Shown: positions 10,223 through 19,374, counted from the stretch's first letter. The stretch: DNA of 40,039 nucleotides from Pseudobutyrivibrio sp. (GCA_024691465.1 JAILNO010000087.1:1-40039); one strand, 5' to 3'. Program-made: numbers and translations. Notes: a model not told the origin generated them from the letters alone.

Positions 10223-11092
10223 CTATTGCTTAATATGTACATCTAGCTGGTTAAAGCAAATCTCCACACCAGCCTCATCAAATCTATGCTTAATCTCCTC
10301 TAAGACTGCCCATCTGGTAGGCCAGTAATACTCTGTCTCAATCCAGAATCTGAGACCTATATTAACAGAGCTCTCTGCTAATTCAGATACAAATGTAAGC
10401 ACTGGCTCAGAAGTAATCAGATGATCTTGCTTATTGGCAATCTCAAGCATTATTTCCTTCGCTTTCTTAATATCACTATCGTAGCTGATTCCAATCACCT
10501 CGTTAAACATACGCCTGGTCATGGAGGTGCAATTGGTAATAGCTGACGCCGAAAGTGTACCGTTAGGTATCTGTACTAATCTACCATCCAGCATCTTAAG
10601 GGTAGTGTATATAATATTAATCTTGGCAACTGTGCCCTCTCTTCCATGTGCATGCTCAATAATATAATCACCCACTCTAAATGGATGCATAAGAAGTATA
10701 AGCACTCCACCTGCGAAATTAGAAAGTGCCCCCTGCATAGCAAGACCTGCTGTAACGCCAATACCTGCCACAGCCGCCGAAATAGATGCAGTTGTAACTC
10801 CAAATAAACCTAGGATAATAGTAAAAAGAATAATATAACATAGCCATCTAATAAGAGACTCTAGGAAAGTCTCCACACCTGGATCCACATTCCTCTTATT
10901 GAGGGCCTTATGAAATAGCTTAATGATTCCCTTGATAATACGAGTACCGATAAAGAATACGATAATCGCAATTATAACGCTCCAAAAGAAGCTCCAAAAC
11001 TTAGGAATAAGCGCTTCTAACTGCTGTTGGAATACTCCAGTCTGAATATTCTCAACCAGCTCATCCGCTGTAACTGTCTCTACTGTCTCCAA
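10223..11092 (-). CDS. MscS-type mechanosensitive channel
   Basis: Small-conductance mechanosensitive channel that releases solutes on hypo-osmotic shock. The 289-residue length matches the basic MscS architecture: three transmembrane helices within the first 125 residues, then a cytoplasmic beta and alpha/beta domain. The pore helix TM3 shows the characteristic Gly/Ala spacing A-G-I-G-V-T-A-G-L-A-M-Q-G-A-L-S-N, followed by P-F-R-V-G-D. The start is a TTG at 11092, chosen because AGGAGG lies 8 bases upstream and no in-frame ATG is nearby. It is the promoter-proximal gene of the cluster running left to era, recO and glyQS. Confidence 0.92.
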   Translation of the reverse strand: METVETVTADELVENIQTGVFQQQLEALIPKFWSFFWSVIIAIIVFFIGTRIIKGIIKLFHKALNKRNVDPGVETFLESLIRWLCYIILFTIILGLFGVTTASISAAVAGIGVTAGLAMQGALSNFAGGVLILLMHPFRVGDYIIEHAHGREGTVAKINIIYTTLKMLDGRLVQIPNGTLSASAITNCTSMTRRMFNEVIGISYDSDIKKAKEIMLEIANKQDHLITSEPVLTFVSELAESSVNIGLRFWIETEYYWPTRWAVLEEIKHRFDEAGVEICFNQLDVHIKQ

Positions 11093-11125
11093 TAAATTAC
11101 CCTCCTACATGCTACAATCCCTATC

Positions 11126-11154
11126 ATTATAGCACAGTAACTAAAAAAAGCTAA
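11126..11154 (-). promoter_or_regulatory. Probable sigma-A promoter of the mscS-M16C-era-recO cluster
   Basis: On the minus strand a perfect TATAAT (11126-11131) lies 33 bases upstream of the TTG start. At 17-base spacing the -35 position (11149-11154) reads TTAGCT, a weak match that falls inside the stem of the terminator of the preceding operon. The -10 is convincing; the -35 is not. Confidence 0.6.
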
Positions 11155-11178
11155 GCTACTATACATAGTAACTTAGCT
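11143..11178 (-). terminator. Intrinsic terminator of the leuB...DUF1015 operon
   Basis: On the minus strand a 12-bp stem (11149-11160 pairing with 11167-11178, one G-U pair) with a 6-base loop is followed by seven T residues (complement of 11143-11149). It begins 7 bases after the DUF1015 stop. Confidence 0.9.
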
Positions 11179-11184
11179 CATTAT

Positions 11185-12420
11185 TTAAAATCTATGGATG
11201 AATAATCCACTTCTAAGCTTAGGTTCAAACCAAGTAGACTTAGGTGGCATAAGAAGTCCCGCGTCTGCCACATCAAATAGCTCTGCTATACTGGTTGGAT
11301 ACATTGCAAAAGCCACCTTACAATCAGTAGCGCATCGGCGTTCCAATTCCTTAAGCCCCCTGATTCCTCCTACAAAATCAATCCTATCATCTGTCTTAGG
11401 ATCTCCTATGCCTAAGATAGGCTCAAGTATGAGATTCTGAAGCAATGATACATCAAGCCCCTCTACAGGATCATCTACCAGCAATTCCTTGCGCACCTGA
11501 TACAGATACCAAGTACCCTCTAAGAACATACTCCACTGTCCCTTCTCCTCAGGGCGGATAGGCTCATCAGCTGTCTTTACAAGCTCAGCTACATTATCAA
11601 TCTCCTCAAGGAACTCCTCTGGAGCCATTCCATTCAAATCCTTAACTACACGATTGTAGTCATATATCTTAAGCTCATCATCTGGGAAAAGAACTGACAG
11701 GAAGAAGTTAAAATCCTCCTTGCCTGTAAATCCTGGATTCTCCTGACGGCGCTTAAGTCCTACCTTAACCGCACTGGCAGCTCTGTGATGTCCATCTGCG
11801 ATATATATTGAGTCCATCTTATCAAAGGTAGTTGCTAAAAGAGCTATTGTGACCATATCATCAATTACCCAGCAACGATGTGTAATTCCATCCTCTGCAG
11901 TGAAATCATATATAGGCTTGCGGCTCTTAGCCTTAGAAACTACAGATGCTATAGTAGGCTCTGATCTGTAAGCTAAGAATATAGGTCCTGTCTGAGCACT
12001 ACAAGTATCCACGTGACGGATACGATCCTGTTCCTTCTCTGCACGGGTATTCTCATGCTTCTTGATAACATTATTAAGATAATCATCTATGGAAGCGCAT
12101 GCCACAATACCAGTCTGTGCACGTCCATCCATAGTAAGCTCATATACATAGTAGAAAGGCTTGTCATCCTGTATGAATCTACCCTCTTCTATCCAATCAT
12201 TGAGCATCTGTGCTGCCTTAGCATACACTTCATCAGAATACATATCACAATCAGGTGCAAACTGAGTCTCAGGCCTATCTATTGCAAGAAAAGATCCTGG
12301 CTGCTCCTTAACTTTTTCATATGCCTCTGCTCTGTTATATACATCATAAGGAAGGGCTGCTATAACAGCAGCCTCTTTCTTAGTTGGTCGTATTGCCTTA
12401 AACGGTGCAATTCTAGCCAT
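11185..12420 (-). CDS. DUF1015 family protein
   Basis: A 411-residue protein that starts M-A-R-I-A-P-F-K-A-I-R-P with A-L-P-Y-D-V-Y-N shortly after, the N-terminal signature of DUF1015. The motif Y-I-A-D-G-H-H-R near residue 215 and F-P-D-D-E-L-K-I-Y-D-Y-N-R near 268 are also typical. The biochemical function is not established to my knowledge. In this window it is translationally coupled to serA (TAATG overlap) in a serC-serA-DUF1015 block, which suggests a role in serine metabolism or its control. No transmembrane segment or signal peptide is present, so it is cytoplasmic. Family call is firm; role is inference from context. Confidence 0.92.
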   Translation of the reverse strand: MARIAPFKAIRPTKKEAAVIAALPYDVYNRAEAYEKVKEQPGSFLAIDRPETQFAPDCDMYSDEVYAKAAQMLNDWIEEGRFIQDDKPFYYVYELTMDGRAQTGIVACASIDDYLNNVIKKHENTRAEKEQDRIRHVDTCSAQTGPIFLAYRSEPTIASVVSKAKSRKPIYDFTAEDGITHRCWVIDDMVTIALLATTFDKMDSIYIADGHHRAASAVKVGLKRRQENPGFTGKEDFNFFLSVLFPDDELKIYDYNRVVKDLNGMAPEEFLEEIDNVAELVKTADEPIRPEEKGQWSMFLEGTWYLYQVRKELLVDDPVEGLDVSLLQNLILEPILGIGDPKTDDRIDFVGGIRGLKELERRCATDCKVAFAMYPTSIAELFDVADAGLLMPPKSTWFEPKLRSGLFIHRF

Positions 12421-13583
12421 TATTTTACCACCCTTACTTTGATAACGCCGTCTACCTTCTCAATCTCTGAAATCACTTCATCCTTGGCCTTAGAACCTAA
12501 GTCAAGCAATGTATAAGCATAGTCCCCACGACTCTTATTAGTCATATCCTCTACATTGACACCCTCGTTACCAAGGATAGTTGTAAATGAAGCGATGAGT
12601 CCAGCCTTGTTCTTGTGGAGAATACCCACACGAGACTCTGCTGCACATATACCCATATCACAATCTGGATAGTTAACAGAATGACGAATATTGCCATTCT
12701 CCATGTAATCCATAATCTCCTGAACAGCCATAACAGCACAGTTGTCCTCAGCCTCCTCAGTAGATGCTCCCAAGTGAGGAGTACAGATAACACCCTTCTT
12801 GCCAGCTGTGGTAGGATTAGCAAAATCAGTCACATAGTGGCGAACCTTGCCAGCCTCGATTCCGTCGATTACAGCCTGCTCATCAACTAATAAGTCACGG
12901 GCAAAGTTAAGAATAACTACACCCTTTTTCATAAGCTGAACAGCCTCTTTATTAATCATGCCCTTAGTTGAATCTAAAAGAGGTACGTGAACTGTAATGA
13001 AATCGCACTCCTTATAGATATCCTCTACATTAGTTACGTGTCTAACGTTACGAGATAGGTTCCATGCTGCATTAACTGAAATATATGGATCATATCCAAG
13101 TACTTCCATGCCTAGATGAGTAGCATCATTAGCAACTTTTACACCGATTGCTCCCAGTCCGATGACACCTAGCTTCTTGCCTGCAATCTCAGTACCAGCG
13201 AAGGCCTTCTTAGCCTTCTCAGCTGCCTTGCCGATATTCTCATCACTCTGGTTCTCAAGTACCCAGTCGATACCTCCTACGATATCACGAGATGCCAGAA
13301 GCATACCAGCAAATACAAGCTCCTTAACACCATTGGCATTAGCTCCTGGTGTGTTAAAAACTACGATACCTTCCTCTGCGCACTTATCAAGAGGAATATT
13401 ATTAACGCCAGCACCAGCTCTAGCAATACACTTGAGATTAGTGCCAAGCTCCATATCGTGCATAGCTGCAGATCTAACTAGAGCAGCCTCAGCCTCTCCA
13501 ATTGTCTCCACCTTCTTATAATCAGTTGAGAATAGATCAAGTCCCTTATTTGAAATAGGATTCAAGCAATTATATGTATACAT
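12420..13583 (-). CDS. serA: D-3-phosphoglycerate dehydrogenase
   Basis: First step of serine synthesis: NAD-dependent oxidation of 3-phosphoglycerate. The 387-residue protein has the Rossmann motif G-V-I-G-L-G-A-I-G near residue 140, the catalytic-triad region N-F-A-R-D then D-E, and the late C-T-P-H-L-G-A-S-T-E-E-A-E with the catalytic His. The C-terminal 75 residues (V-G-I-L-H-K-N-K-A-G-L-I) form an ACT domain, which in this family can bind serine for feedback inhibition. The length is that of the short class without the intervening ASB domain. The start overlaps the serC stop (TAATG), and the stop overlaps the next start in the same way. Confidence 0.96.
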   Translation of the reverse strand: MYTYNCLNPISNKGLDLFSTDYKKVETIGEAEAALVRSAAMHDMELGTNLKCIARAGAGVNNIPLDKCAEEGIVVFNTPGANANGVKELVFAGMLLASRDIVGGIDWVLENQSDENIGKAAEKAKKAFAGTEIAGKKLGVIGLGAIGVKVANDATHLGMEVLGYDPYISVNAAWNLSRNVRHVTNVEDIYKECDFITVHVPLLDSTKGMINKEAVQLMKKGVVILNFARDLLVDEQAVIDGIEAGKVRHYVTDFANPTTAGKKGVICTPHLGASTEEAEDNCAVMAVQEIMDYMENGNIRHSVNYPDCDMGICAAESRVGILHKNKAGLIASFTTILGNEGVNVEDMTNKSRGDYAYTLLDLGSKAKDEVISEIEKVDGVIKVRVVK

Positions 13584-14665
13584 TAAGCATTCTCCTCCTC
13601 AAACTTCTTCATGAAATCTACCAGCTTCTCTACGCCCTCGATTGGCATAGCATTGTAGATAGAAGCTCTCATACCGCCAACTGTTCTGTGACCCTTGAGG
13701 TTAACAAATCCAGCTGCAGTAGCTTCCTTAACAAACTTAGCATCCAGCTCCTCATTGCCTGTAACGAAAGGTACATTCATAAGTGAACGGTCTTCCTTTC
13801 TGACAGTTCCCTTGAAAAGCTTAGAAGAATCAAGATAATCATAGAGGATCTTAGCCTTCTTCTCATTGATAGCCTTCATAGACTCTAATCCGCCATTCTT
13901 AAGTAACCACTTGAATACCTTGCCGCAGATATAGATATCATAGCAAGGAGGTGTGTTATATAAGCTGTCTGCATCAGCCTGTGTCTTGTACTTAAGCATA
14001 GTAGGTGTGCCAGGAAGTACATCATCGCGGATTAAGTCCTCGCGGATAATTACGATAACCATACCTGCTGGTCCTACATTCTTCTGAACACCACCATAGA
14101 TGATTCCATACTTGCTAACATCTACTGGCTCAGAGAGGAAGCATGAGCTCACGTCAGCTACCAGATCCTTACCCTTTGTATTAGGTAGAGTCTTGAACTT
14201 AGTACCATAGATTGTATTGTTCTCACAGATGTATACATAATCCATATCATCAGTGATAGGAAGATCCGAACAATCAGGAATGTAGCTAAATGTCTCGTCA
14301 GCGGAGCTTGCAAGCTCAACTGCCTCACCGTACATCTTAGCTTCCTGGAATGCCTTCTTAGCCCACTGGCCTGTCACAATATATCCAGCCTTCTTATTCT
14401 TCATAAGGTTCATAGGAACTGCTGCAAACTGCTGGCTAGCTCCGCCCTGAAGGAAAAGTACCTTGTAATTATCAGGAATATTCATAAGCTTACGAATGTC
14501 AGCTTCAGCTTCCTTGATGATATCATCGAACACCTTAGAACGATGGCTCATCTCCATAACCGACATACCGCATCCCTTATAATCAAGCATCTCATCTGCT
14601 GCTTCCTTGAGAACTTCCTCTGGTAAAACTGCTGGTCCCGCACTAAAATTGTAAACTCTACTCAT
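13583..14665 (-). CDS. serC: Phosphoserine aminotransferase
   Basis: PLP-dependent class V aminotransferase that converts 3-phosphohydroxypyruvate plus glutamate to phosphoserine. The 360-residue protein starts with Y-N-F-S-A-G-P-A-V-L-P, the classic SerC N-terminus, and has M-S-H-R-S near residue 40 and L-F-L-Q-G-G-A-S-Q-Q-F near 70. The PLP lysine lies in Y-G-G-V-Q-K-N-V-G-P-A-G. AAAGGAGA precedes the ATG. It sits 26 bases after ilvB and overlaps serA by one base. No serB-type phosphatase gene is in the window. Confidence 0.97.
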   Translation of the reverse strand: MSRVYNFSAGPAVLPEEVLKEAADEMLDYKGCGMSVMEMSHRSKVFDDIIKEAEADIRKLMNIPDNYKVLFLQGGASQQFAAVPMNLMKNKKAGYIVTGQWAKKAFQEAKMYGEAVELASSADETFSYIPDCSDLPITDDMDYVYICENNTIYGTKFKTLPNTKGKDLVADVSSCFLSEPVDVSKYGIIYGGVQKNVGPAGMVIVIIREDLIRDDVLPGTPTMLKYKTQADADSLYNTPPCYDIYICGKVFKWLLKNGGLESMKAINEKKAKILYDYLDSSKLFKGTVRKEDRSLMNVPFVTGNEELDAKFVKEATAAGFVNLKGHRTVGGMRASIYNAMPIEGVEKLVDFMKKFEEENA

Positions 14666-14691
14666 TACATTTCTCCTTTTCTTAGGCTATA

Positions 14692-16362
14692 TTATTTCTC
14701 TTCGAAAAATTCATTAATAGGTGCTCCTGGTGCTACCATTGGCCATACCTTGTCATCTGAATCAATGATACAGTCAATAAGCACAGGCTTCTCGGAGACT
14801 AGAGCCTCCGAAAGAGCTACCTTGAATTCCTCTTGAGTGGTAACTCTAACTCCCTTTGCACCCATAGCCTCAGCAAGAAGTACATAGTCAACCCCGTCAT
14901 CAAGTACTGTCGCAGAATATCTCTTCTCATAGAAAATAGTCTGCCACTGTCTAACCATTCCAAGCACATGATTGTTAATAACAATCTCGACGATTGGAAG
15001 ATTCTCACGTGATGCGGTGGCCATTTCGTTCATATTCATTCTAAAGCAGCCATCACCTGCTATATTAATAACTGTCTTATCTGGATTACCAGTCTTGGCT
15101 CCGATAGCAGCTCCCAGACCGTATCCCATAGTACCGAGTCCGCCTGATGTAAGTAACTGATGTGGCTTCTTGTACTTATAGAACTGTGCAGCCCACATCT
15201 GATGCTGACCTACCTCTGTAGTAATAATTGCATCGCCCTTAGTCTGGCGATATGTCTCAGCAACCACATACTGACCTGATAATCCCTCACTAGGAATTGT
15301 AAGAGGATTAGCCTCTGAAAGCTCAAGTGCATGCTTCATCCATGCGCTATTATCCTTCTGTTCAATGAGCTTATTGATTCTGGTGAGCGTCTCTTTCACA
15401 TCACCTACAATGGCGTGGTCAGCCATGATATTCTTGTTAATCTCAGCTGGGTCTACATCGAACTGAAGAACCTTAGCCTTGCTGGCGAACTTAGCTGGAT
15501 TGCCAAGTACTCTATCTGAGAATCTAGTGCCGATTGCAATAAGCAGATCACACTCAGAAACACAGAGATTAGACGCCTTGCAACCATGCATGCCAAGCAT
15601 ACCCAAGTATCTCTCATCCTTGCCTGAGAAAGCACCCTTACCCATGAGAGTATCGCATACTGGAGCATCTACTAAATCTACGAACTTCTTAAGCTCCTTA
15701 GATGCATTAGCAATTACGGCTCCACCACCTACGAATACCACAGGCTTCTTAGCCTTCTTAATGAGAGCAACTGCCTGCTTGAGAGCAGCCTCGGTAATAT
15801 CCTTCTTAACTCTGCCTACTGGAATAGGCTTCATTGGCATGTACTCGTACTTATTGTTAGGAGCAGTTACGTCCTTAGGTACATCAATGAGTACAGGACC
15901 TGGTCTGCCGCTCTTAGCAATTGTAAAAGCTCGGCGGATTGTCTCTGCCAAATCCTTAATATCCTTAACAATGAAATTATGCTTTGTAATTGGCATAGTA
16001 ATGCCTGTAATATCAATCTCCTGGAAACTATCCTTGCCAAGCAAAGGAACATTGACATTGCAAGTAATAGCAACCATAGGAACTGAATCCATATGAGCTG
16101 TAGCAATACCTGTAACCAGATTAGTTGCACCTGGGCCACTAGTTGCAAAGCATACGCCTACCTTACCAGTGGATCTGGCATAACCATCTGCAGCATGAGC
16201 AGCTCCCTGCTCATGGCTAGTGAGCACATGATGGATCTCATCCTTATGCTTGTAGAGCTCATCATATAGATTGAGAATTGCACCGCCTGGATATCCGAAT
16301 ACAGTATCAACTCCCTGCTCTTTCAAGCACTCGATAATTATCTCTGAACCATTTAATAACAT
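14692..16362 (-). CDS. ilvB: Acetolactate synthase, large (catalytic) subunit
   Basis: ThDP-dependent enzyme that condenses two pyruvates, or pyruvate with 2-oxobutyrate, in valine/leucine/isoleucine synthesis. I start it at ATG 16362 (556 residues) because AGGAG lies 7 bases upstream and G-S-E-I-I-I-E-C-L is the normal N-terminus; a longer in-frame reading would run into ilvD. The catalytic Glu is E51 in S-H-E-Q-G-A-A-H. The ThDP-binding motif G-D-G-C-F-R-M-N-M-N-E-M ends in N-N near residue 450. The central FAD/DHS-like domain is intact. No ilvN regulatory subunit is adjacent, so a regulatory chain, if any, is elsewhere. Order leuB-ilvD-ilvB supports biosynthesis rather than fermentation. 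Confidence 0.95.
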   Translation of the reverse strand: MLLNGSEIIIECLKEQGVDTVFGYPGGAILNLYDELYKHKDEIHHVLTSHEQGAAHAADGYARSTGKVGVCFATSGPGATNLVTGIATAHMDSVPMVAITCNVNVPLLGKDSFQEIDITGITMPITKHNFIVKDIKDLAETIRRAFTIAKSGRPGPVLIDVPKDVTAPNNKYEYMPMKPIPVGRVKKDITEAALKQAVALIKKAKKPVVFVGGGAVIANASKELKKFVDLVDAPVCDTLMGKGAFSGKDERYLGMLGMHGCKASNLCVSECDLLIAIGTRFSDRVLGNPAKFASKAKVLQFDVDPAEINKNIMADHAIVGDVKETLTRINKLIEQKDNSAWMKHALELSEANPLTIPSEGLSGQYVVAETYRQTKGDAIITTEVGQHQMWAAQFYKYKKPHQLLTSGGLGTMGYGLGAAIGAKTGNPDKTVINIAGDGCFRMNMNEMATASRENLPIVEIVINNHVLGMVRQWQTIFYEKRYSATVLDDGVDYVLLAEAMGAKGVRVTTQEEFKVALSEALVSEKPVLIDCIIDSDDKVWPMVAPGAPINEFFEEK

Positions 16363-16377
16363 ATAAACTCCTAGTCC

Positions 16378-16402
16378 GCGGCAAGCTATGTAGCATAGCC
16401 GC
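16378..16402 (-). other. Stem-loop in the ilvD-ilvB gap
   Basis: On the minus strand GCGG-CTATG-CTA-CATAG-(CTTG)-CCGC can fold as a 9-bp, bulged hairpin with a 3-base loop. There is no U-run after it, and the ilvB AGGAG site follows within about 10 bases. It looks more like a processing or stability element than a terminator. Confidence 0.5.
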
Positions 16403-16411
16403 TCATCATAA

Positions 16412-18082
16412 TTATAATTCTGGTGTCTTAAGTACAGCTCCGCGATTACCTGATGTAACCATGGCTGCATAACGGCGTAGATAACCAGAGGTTACCTTAG
16501 GTTCACGTGGCTGCCACTTAGCCTTACGTGCTGCAAGCTCTTCCTCTGAAACCTTAAGTGTGATTGAGTAATTAGGGATATCGATTGCGATGATATCTCC
16601 CTCCTCTACAAGTGCAATAGGTCCTCCTACTGCAGCCTCAGGTGAGACATGGCCAATGGAAGCGCCACGGCTAGCTCCTGAGAATCTACCATCAGTAATA
16701 AGTGCCACTGATGATCCAAGCCCCATACCAGCAATTGCTGATGTAGGATTAAGCATCTCTCTCATACCAGGGCCACCCTTAGGTCCCTCGTAACGAATGA
16801 CTACCACATCACCTTCTACGATCTGACCGCCCTTGATAGCTGCGATAGCATCCTCCTCACTATCGAAGACTCTAGCTGGTCCTTCATGGACAAGCATCTC
16901 CTTAACAACAGCGCTTCGCTTAACTACCGAACCATCTGGTGCCAGGTTACCCTTGAGGACTGCAAGTCCTCCTGTCTTAGTATATGGATTATCCACTGGT
17001 CTAATGACCTCTGGATTCCTGTTAACTGCATTCTTTATATTCTCTCCTACTGTCTTACCAGTAACAGTCATACATTCTGTATTAAGAAGTCCTATATCAG
17101 CGAGCTCCTTCATAACAGCCCATACACCACCTGCCTCATTGAGATCCTCCATATAAGTAGGACCAGCTGGTGCCAGGTGACATAGGTTAGGTGTCTTCTC
17201 TGAAATAGGATTAGCGAATTCGATATCGAAGTCGAAACCAATCTCATGTGCAATAGCAGGCAGATGAAGCATGGAATTGGTAGAGCATCCAAGTGCCATA
17301 TCTACTGTAAGTGCATTGAGTACTGCCTCCTTAGTCATAATCTGACGTGCAGTAATGCCCTTATTGTACATATCCATAACAGCCATACCAGCATGCTTAG
17401 CAAGTCTGATACGCTCTGAATATACAGCTGGGATAGTTCCGTTACCTCTGAGACCCATACCAAGAGCCTCTGTTAAGCAGTTCATGGAATTAGCTGTGTA
17501 CATACCTGAACAGCTTCCACATGTAGGGCATACATTCTCTACATAATTCTCTACATCATCCTCTGTCATGGTGCCAGCTGCATATGAGCCAACCGCCTCA
17601 AACATAGATGAAAGTGAACGCTTCTGACCACCTACATGGCCTGCAAGCATAGGACCGCCTGATACGAATACTGTAGGAAGATCTAGTCTGGCTGCTGCCA
17701 TAAGAAGTCCTGGTACATTCTTATCACAGTTAGGTACCATAACAAGTGCGTCAAACTGATGAGCAAGTGCCATACACTCTGTAGAATCAGCAATCAGATC
17801 TCTGGTAACAAGAGAATACTTCATGCCGATATGGCCCATCGCTATACCATCACATACTGCTATAGCAGGGAAAACAACTGGGACACCGCCTGCCTCAGCA
17901 ACTCCTAGCTTAACAGCATCTACTATCTTATCTATATTCATATGGCCAGGTACGATCTCATTGTAAGAAGATACGATACCTACCATAGGCTTCTTCATCT
18001 CCTCTGGTGTAAAACCAAGTGCATTGAATAAAGAACGTGCTGGCGCCTGTTGCATACCAGCTCTTGCATTATCACTTCTCAT
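16412..18082 (-). CDS. ilvD: Dihydroxy-acid dehydratase
   Basis: Iron-sulfur enzyme that dehydrates 2,3-dihydroxy-3-methylbutanoate (and the methylpentanoate homologue) to the 2-oxo acid. I start it at ATG 18082 (556 residues): AAGGAG lies 7 bases upstream and [10 protein letters not shown] is the family N-terminus. A TTG six codons upstream would overlap this ribosome site. Cluster cysteines are visible in N-C-D-K-N-V-P-G and in [20 protein letters not shown] near residue 465 carries the serine proposed as catalytic base in the family. It sits between leuB (23-base gap) and ilvB (49-base gap with a hairpin). Confidence 0.97.
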   Translation of the reverse strand: MRSDNARAGMQQAPARSLFNALGFTPEEMKKPMVGIVSSYNEIVPGHMNIDKIVDAVKLGVAEAGGVPVVFPAIAVCDGIAMGHIGMKYSLVTRDLIADSTECMALAHQFDALVMVPNCDKNVPGLLMAAARLDLPTVFVSGGPMLAGHVGGQKRSLSSMFEAVGSYAAGTMTEDDVENYVENVCPTCGSCSGMYTANSMNCLTEALGMGLRGNGTIPAVYSERIRLAKHAGMAVMDMYNKGITARQIMTKEAVLNALTVDMALGCSTNSMLHLPAIAHEIGFDFDIEFANPISEKTPNLCHLAPAGPTYMEDLNEAGGVWAVMKELADIGLLNTECMTVTGKTVGENIKNAVNRNPEVIRPVDNPYTKTGGLAVLKGNLAPDGSVVKRSAVVKEMLVHEGPARVFDSEEDAIAAIKGGQIVEGDVVVIRYEGPKGGPGMREMLNPTSAIAGMGLGSSVALITDGRFSGASRGASIGHVSPEAAVGGPIALVEEGDIIAIDIPNYSITLKVSEEELAARKAKWQPREPKVTSGYLRRYAAMVTSGNRGAVLKTPEL

Positions 18083-18105
18083 TTCTAGACTCCTTCCCAA
18101 TTAAC

Positions 18106-19206
18106 CTATAGCCTCTGAACAATTAAATCACCCATCTCAACAGTGCCAATCTGCTGCACGCCATCTCGCTTGTCAGCCTCCTGTGGCATAATGTCGATAG
18201 TACGGTAACCATCCTTAAGTACCTGCTTGACTGCTGACTCGATGGCATCAGCCTCAGCATCTAGATCGAAGCTGTACCTAAGCATCATAGCAGCTGACAG
18301 AATAGTTGCTATAGGATTAGCAATACCCTTGCCTGCTATATCTGGAGCACTGCCGCCTGATGGCTCATATAAACCGAACTTGGTATCGTTGAGTGATGCA
18401 GATGAAAGCATACCGATGGAACCGGTAACCATAGATGCCTCATCTGATAAAATATCTCCAAACATATTCTCTGTGAGAATAACGTCGAACTGTCTAGGGT
18501 CCTTAACTAACTGCATAGCACAGTTATCAACGAGCATATGCTCATATGTAACCTCAGGATAATCCTTGGCTACTTCCTCAACTACCTTCCTCCATAGTCG
18601 AGAACTGTCGAGTACATTAGCCTTATCAACAGAAGTAACCTTCTTGCGACGCTTCATTGCTATATCGAAACCTCTCTTAGCAATACGTCTAATCTCAGTC
18701 TCAGAGTATGTAAGACTATCTCTAGCCACAAGCTGGCCATCCTCTTCCACTGTGGATCTCTCGCCAAAGTATAAACCAGCAGTAAGCTCGCGCATAATCA
18801 TCATATCGAATCCGTCACCGATGATATCATCTCTAAGTGGACAAGCTGCCTTAAGCTCCTCATATAAATATGCTGGTCTAAGATTAGCGAATAGATTAAG
18901 ACTCTTACGAAGTTTTAAAAGACCGGCCTCAGGGCGCTTATCTGCAGGAAGCTTATACCAAGGGCTAGTGGATGTGTTACCTCCAATGGAGCCCATAAGC
19001 ACTGCATCGCTGTCAAGAGCCTGCTTAATAGCCTCATCTGTAAGAGGAACTCCTGTAGCATCTATAGAGCAACCGCCCATGAGTATCTCAGTGTAATTAA
19101 ACTCATGACCGTACTTAGAACCGATTGCTTCTAGTACCTTAACTGCCTCCGTAACGATTTCTGGACCAATTCCGTCTCCCCTAATAACGCCGATATTGAA
19201 ATTCAT
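18106..19206 (-). CDS. leuB: 3-isopropylmalate dehydrogenase
   Basis: NAD-dependent oxidative decarboxylation of 3-isopropylmalate in leucine synthesis. The 366-residue protein starts I-G-V-I-R-G-D-G-I-G-P-E-I and contains M-R-E-L-T-A-G-L-Y-F-G, S-V-D-K-A-N-V-L, D-N-C-A-M-Q-L-V, and the nucleotide loop P-S-G-G-S-A-P-D-I-A-G-K-G-I-A-N-P. These are LeuB rather than isocitrate dehydrogenase patterns. The ATG has TAGGAG upstream. It is the first gene of the operon, with its own promoter and no leader of T-box size. leuA, leuC and leuD are not in the window. Confidence 0.96.
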   Translation of the reverse strand: MNFNIGVIRGDGIGPEIVTEAVKVLEAIGSKYGHEFNYTEILMGGCSIDATGVPLTDEAIKQALDSDAVLMGSIGGNTSTSPWYKLPADKRPEAGLLKLRKSLNLFANLRPAYLYEELKAACPLRDDIIGDGFDMMIMRELTAGLYFGERSTVEEDGQLVARDSLTYSETEIRRIAKRGFDIAMKRRKKVTSVDKANVLDSSRLWRKVVEEVAKDYPEVTYEHMLVDNCAMQLVKDPRQFDVILTENMFGDILSDEASMVTGSIGMLSSASLNDTKFGLYEPSGGSAPDIAGKGIANPIATILSAAMMLRYSFDLDAEADAIESAVKQVLKDGYRTIDIMPQEADKRDGVQQIGTVEMGDLIVQRL

Positions 19207-19236
19207 AATTAATCTCCTATACTTACGAATAGTAAC

Positions 19237-19265
19237 ATTTTAGTACACTAAAGTGTGAAATTCAA
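19237..19265 (-). promoter_or_regulatory. leuB operon promoter
   Basis: Minus strand TTGAAT (19260-19265), 17-base spacer, TAAAAT (19237-19242), ending 31 bases before the leuB ATG. The spacer contains the palindrome ACACT-TT-AGTGT, a candidate operator. Confidence 0.75.
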
Positions 19266-19355
19266 GGAAGTTAAAAGTCATTTTATCAACTTTGACAAAA
19301 TAGCCTAAATACTCTTACAATACACTAGTAGACTTTAGTAAACTTTCACACTTTA
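19249..19355. repeat. Inverted 12-mer pair in the leuB/birA intergenic region
   Basis: TTTCACACTTTA occurs exactly twice in opposite orientation: on the minus strand at 19249-19260, just after the leuB -35 box, and on the plus strand at 19344-19355, covering the birA -35 box. The symmetrical position in two divergent promoters suggests a shared DNA-binding regulator. I do not recognise the regulator. Confidence 0.6.
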
Positions 19356-19374
19356 AAGCGTCAGCGCGTATTAT
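19345..19374 (+). promoter_or_regulatory. birA promoter, start site predicted at the ATG
   Basis: TTCACA (19345-19350), 18-base spacer, TATTAT (19369-19374). The expected transcription start, about 7-8 bases after the -10, coincides with the A of the birA ATG at 19382. No Shine-Dalgarno-like sequence lies between them. Confidence 0.6.

Noticed and set aside
12013..12516. 167-codon open frame on the plus strand across the DUF1015/serA junction
   Set aside because: Antisense shadow; hydrophobic Cys/Ile/Leu composition comes from the complementary strand and no ribosome site is present.
15479..16096. 205-codon open frame on the plus strand opposite ilvB
   Set aside because: Antisense shadow of a conserved enzyme gene; no ribosome site and no recognisable protein.
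16363..16470. N-terminal extension of the ilvB reading frame
   Set aside because: It overlaps the ilvD 3' end and lacks a ribosome site; the ATG at 16362 has AGGAG and the family N-terminus.
18566..19096. 176-codon open frame on the plus strand opposite leuB
   Set aside because: Antisense shadow with Ser/Leu-rich composition expected from reading a gene backwards.
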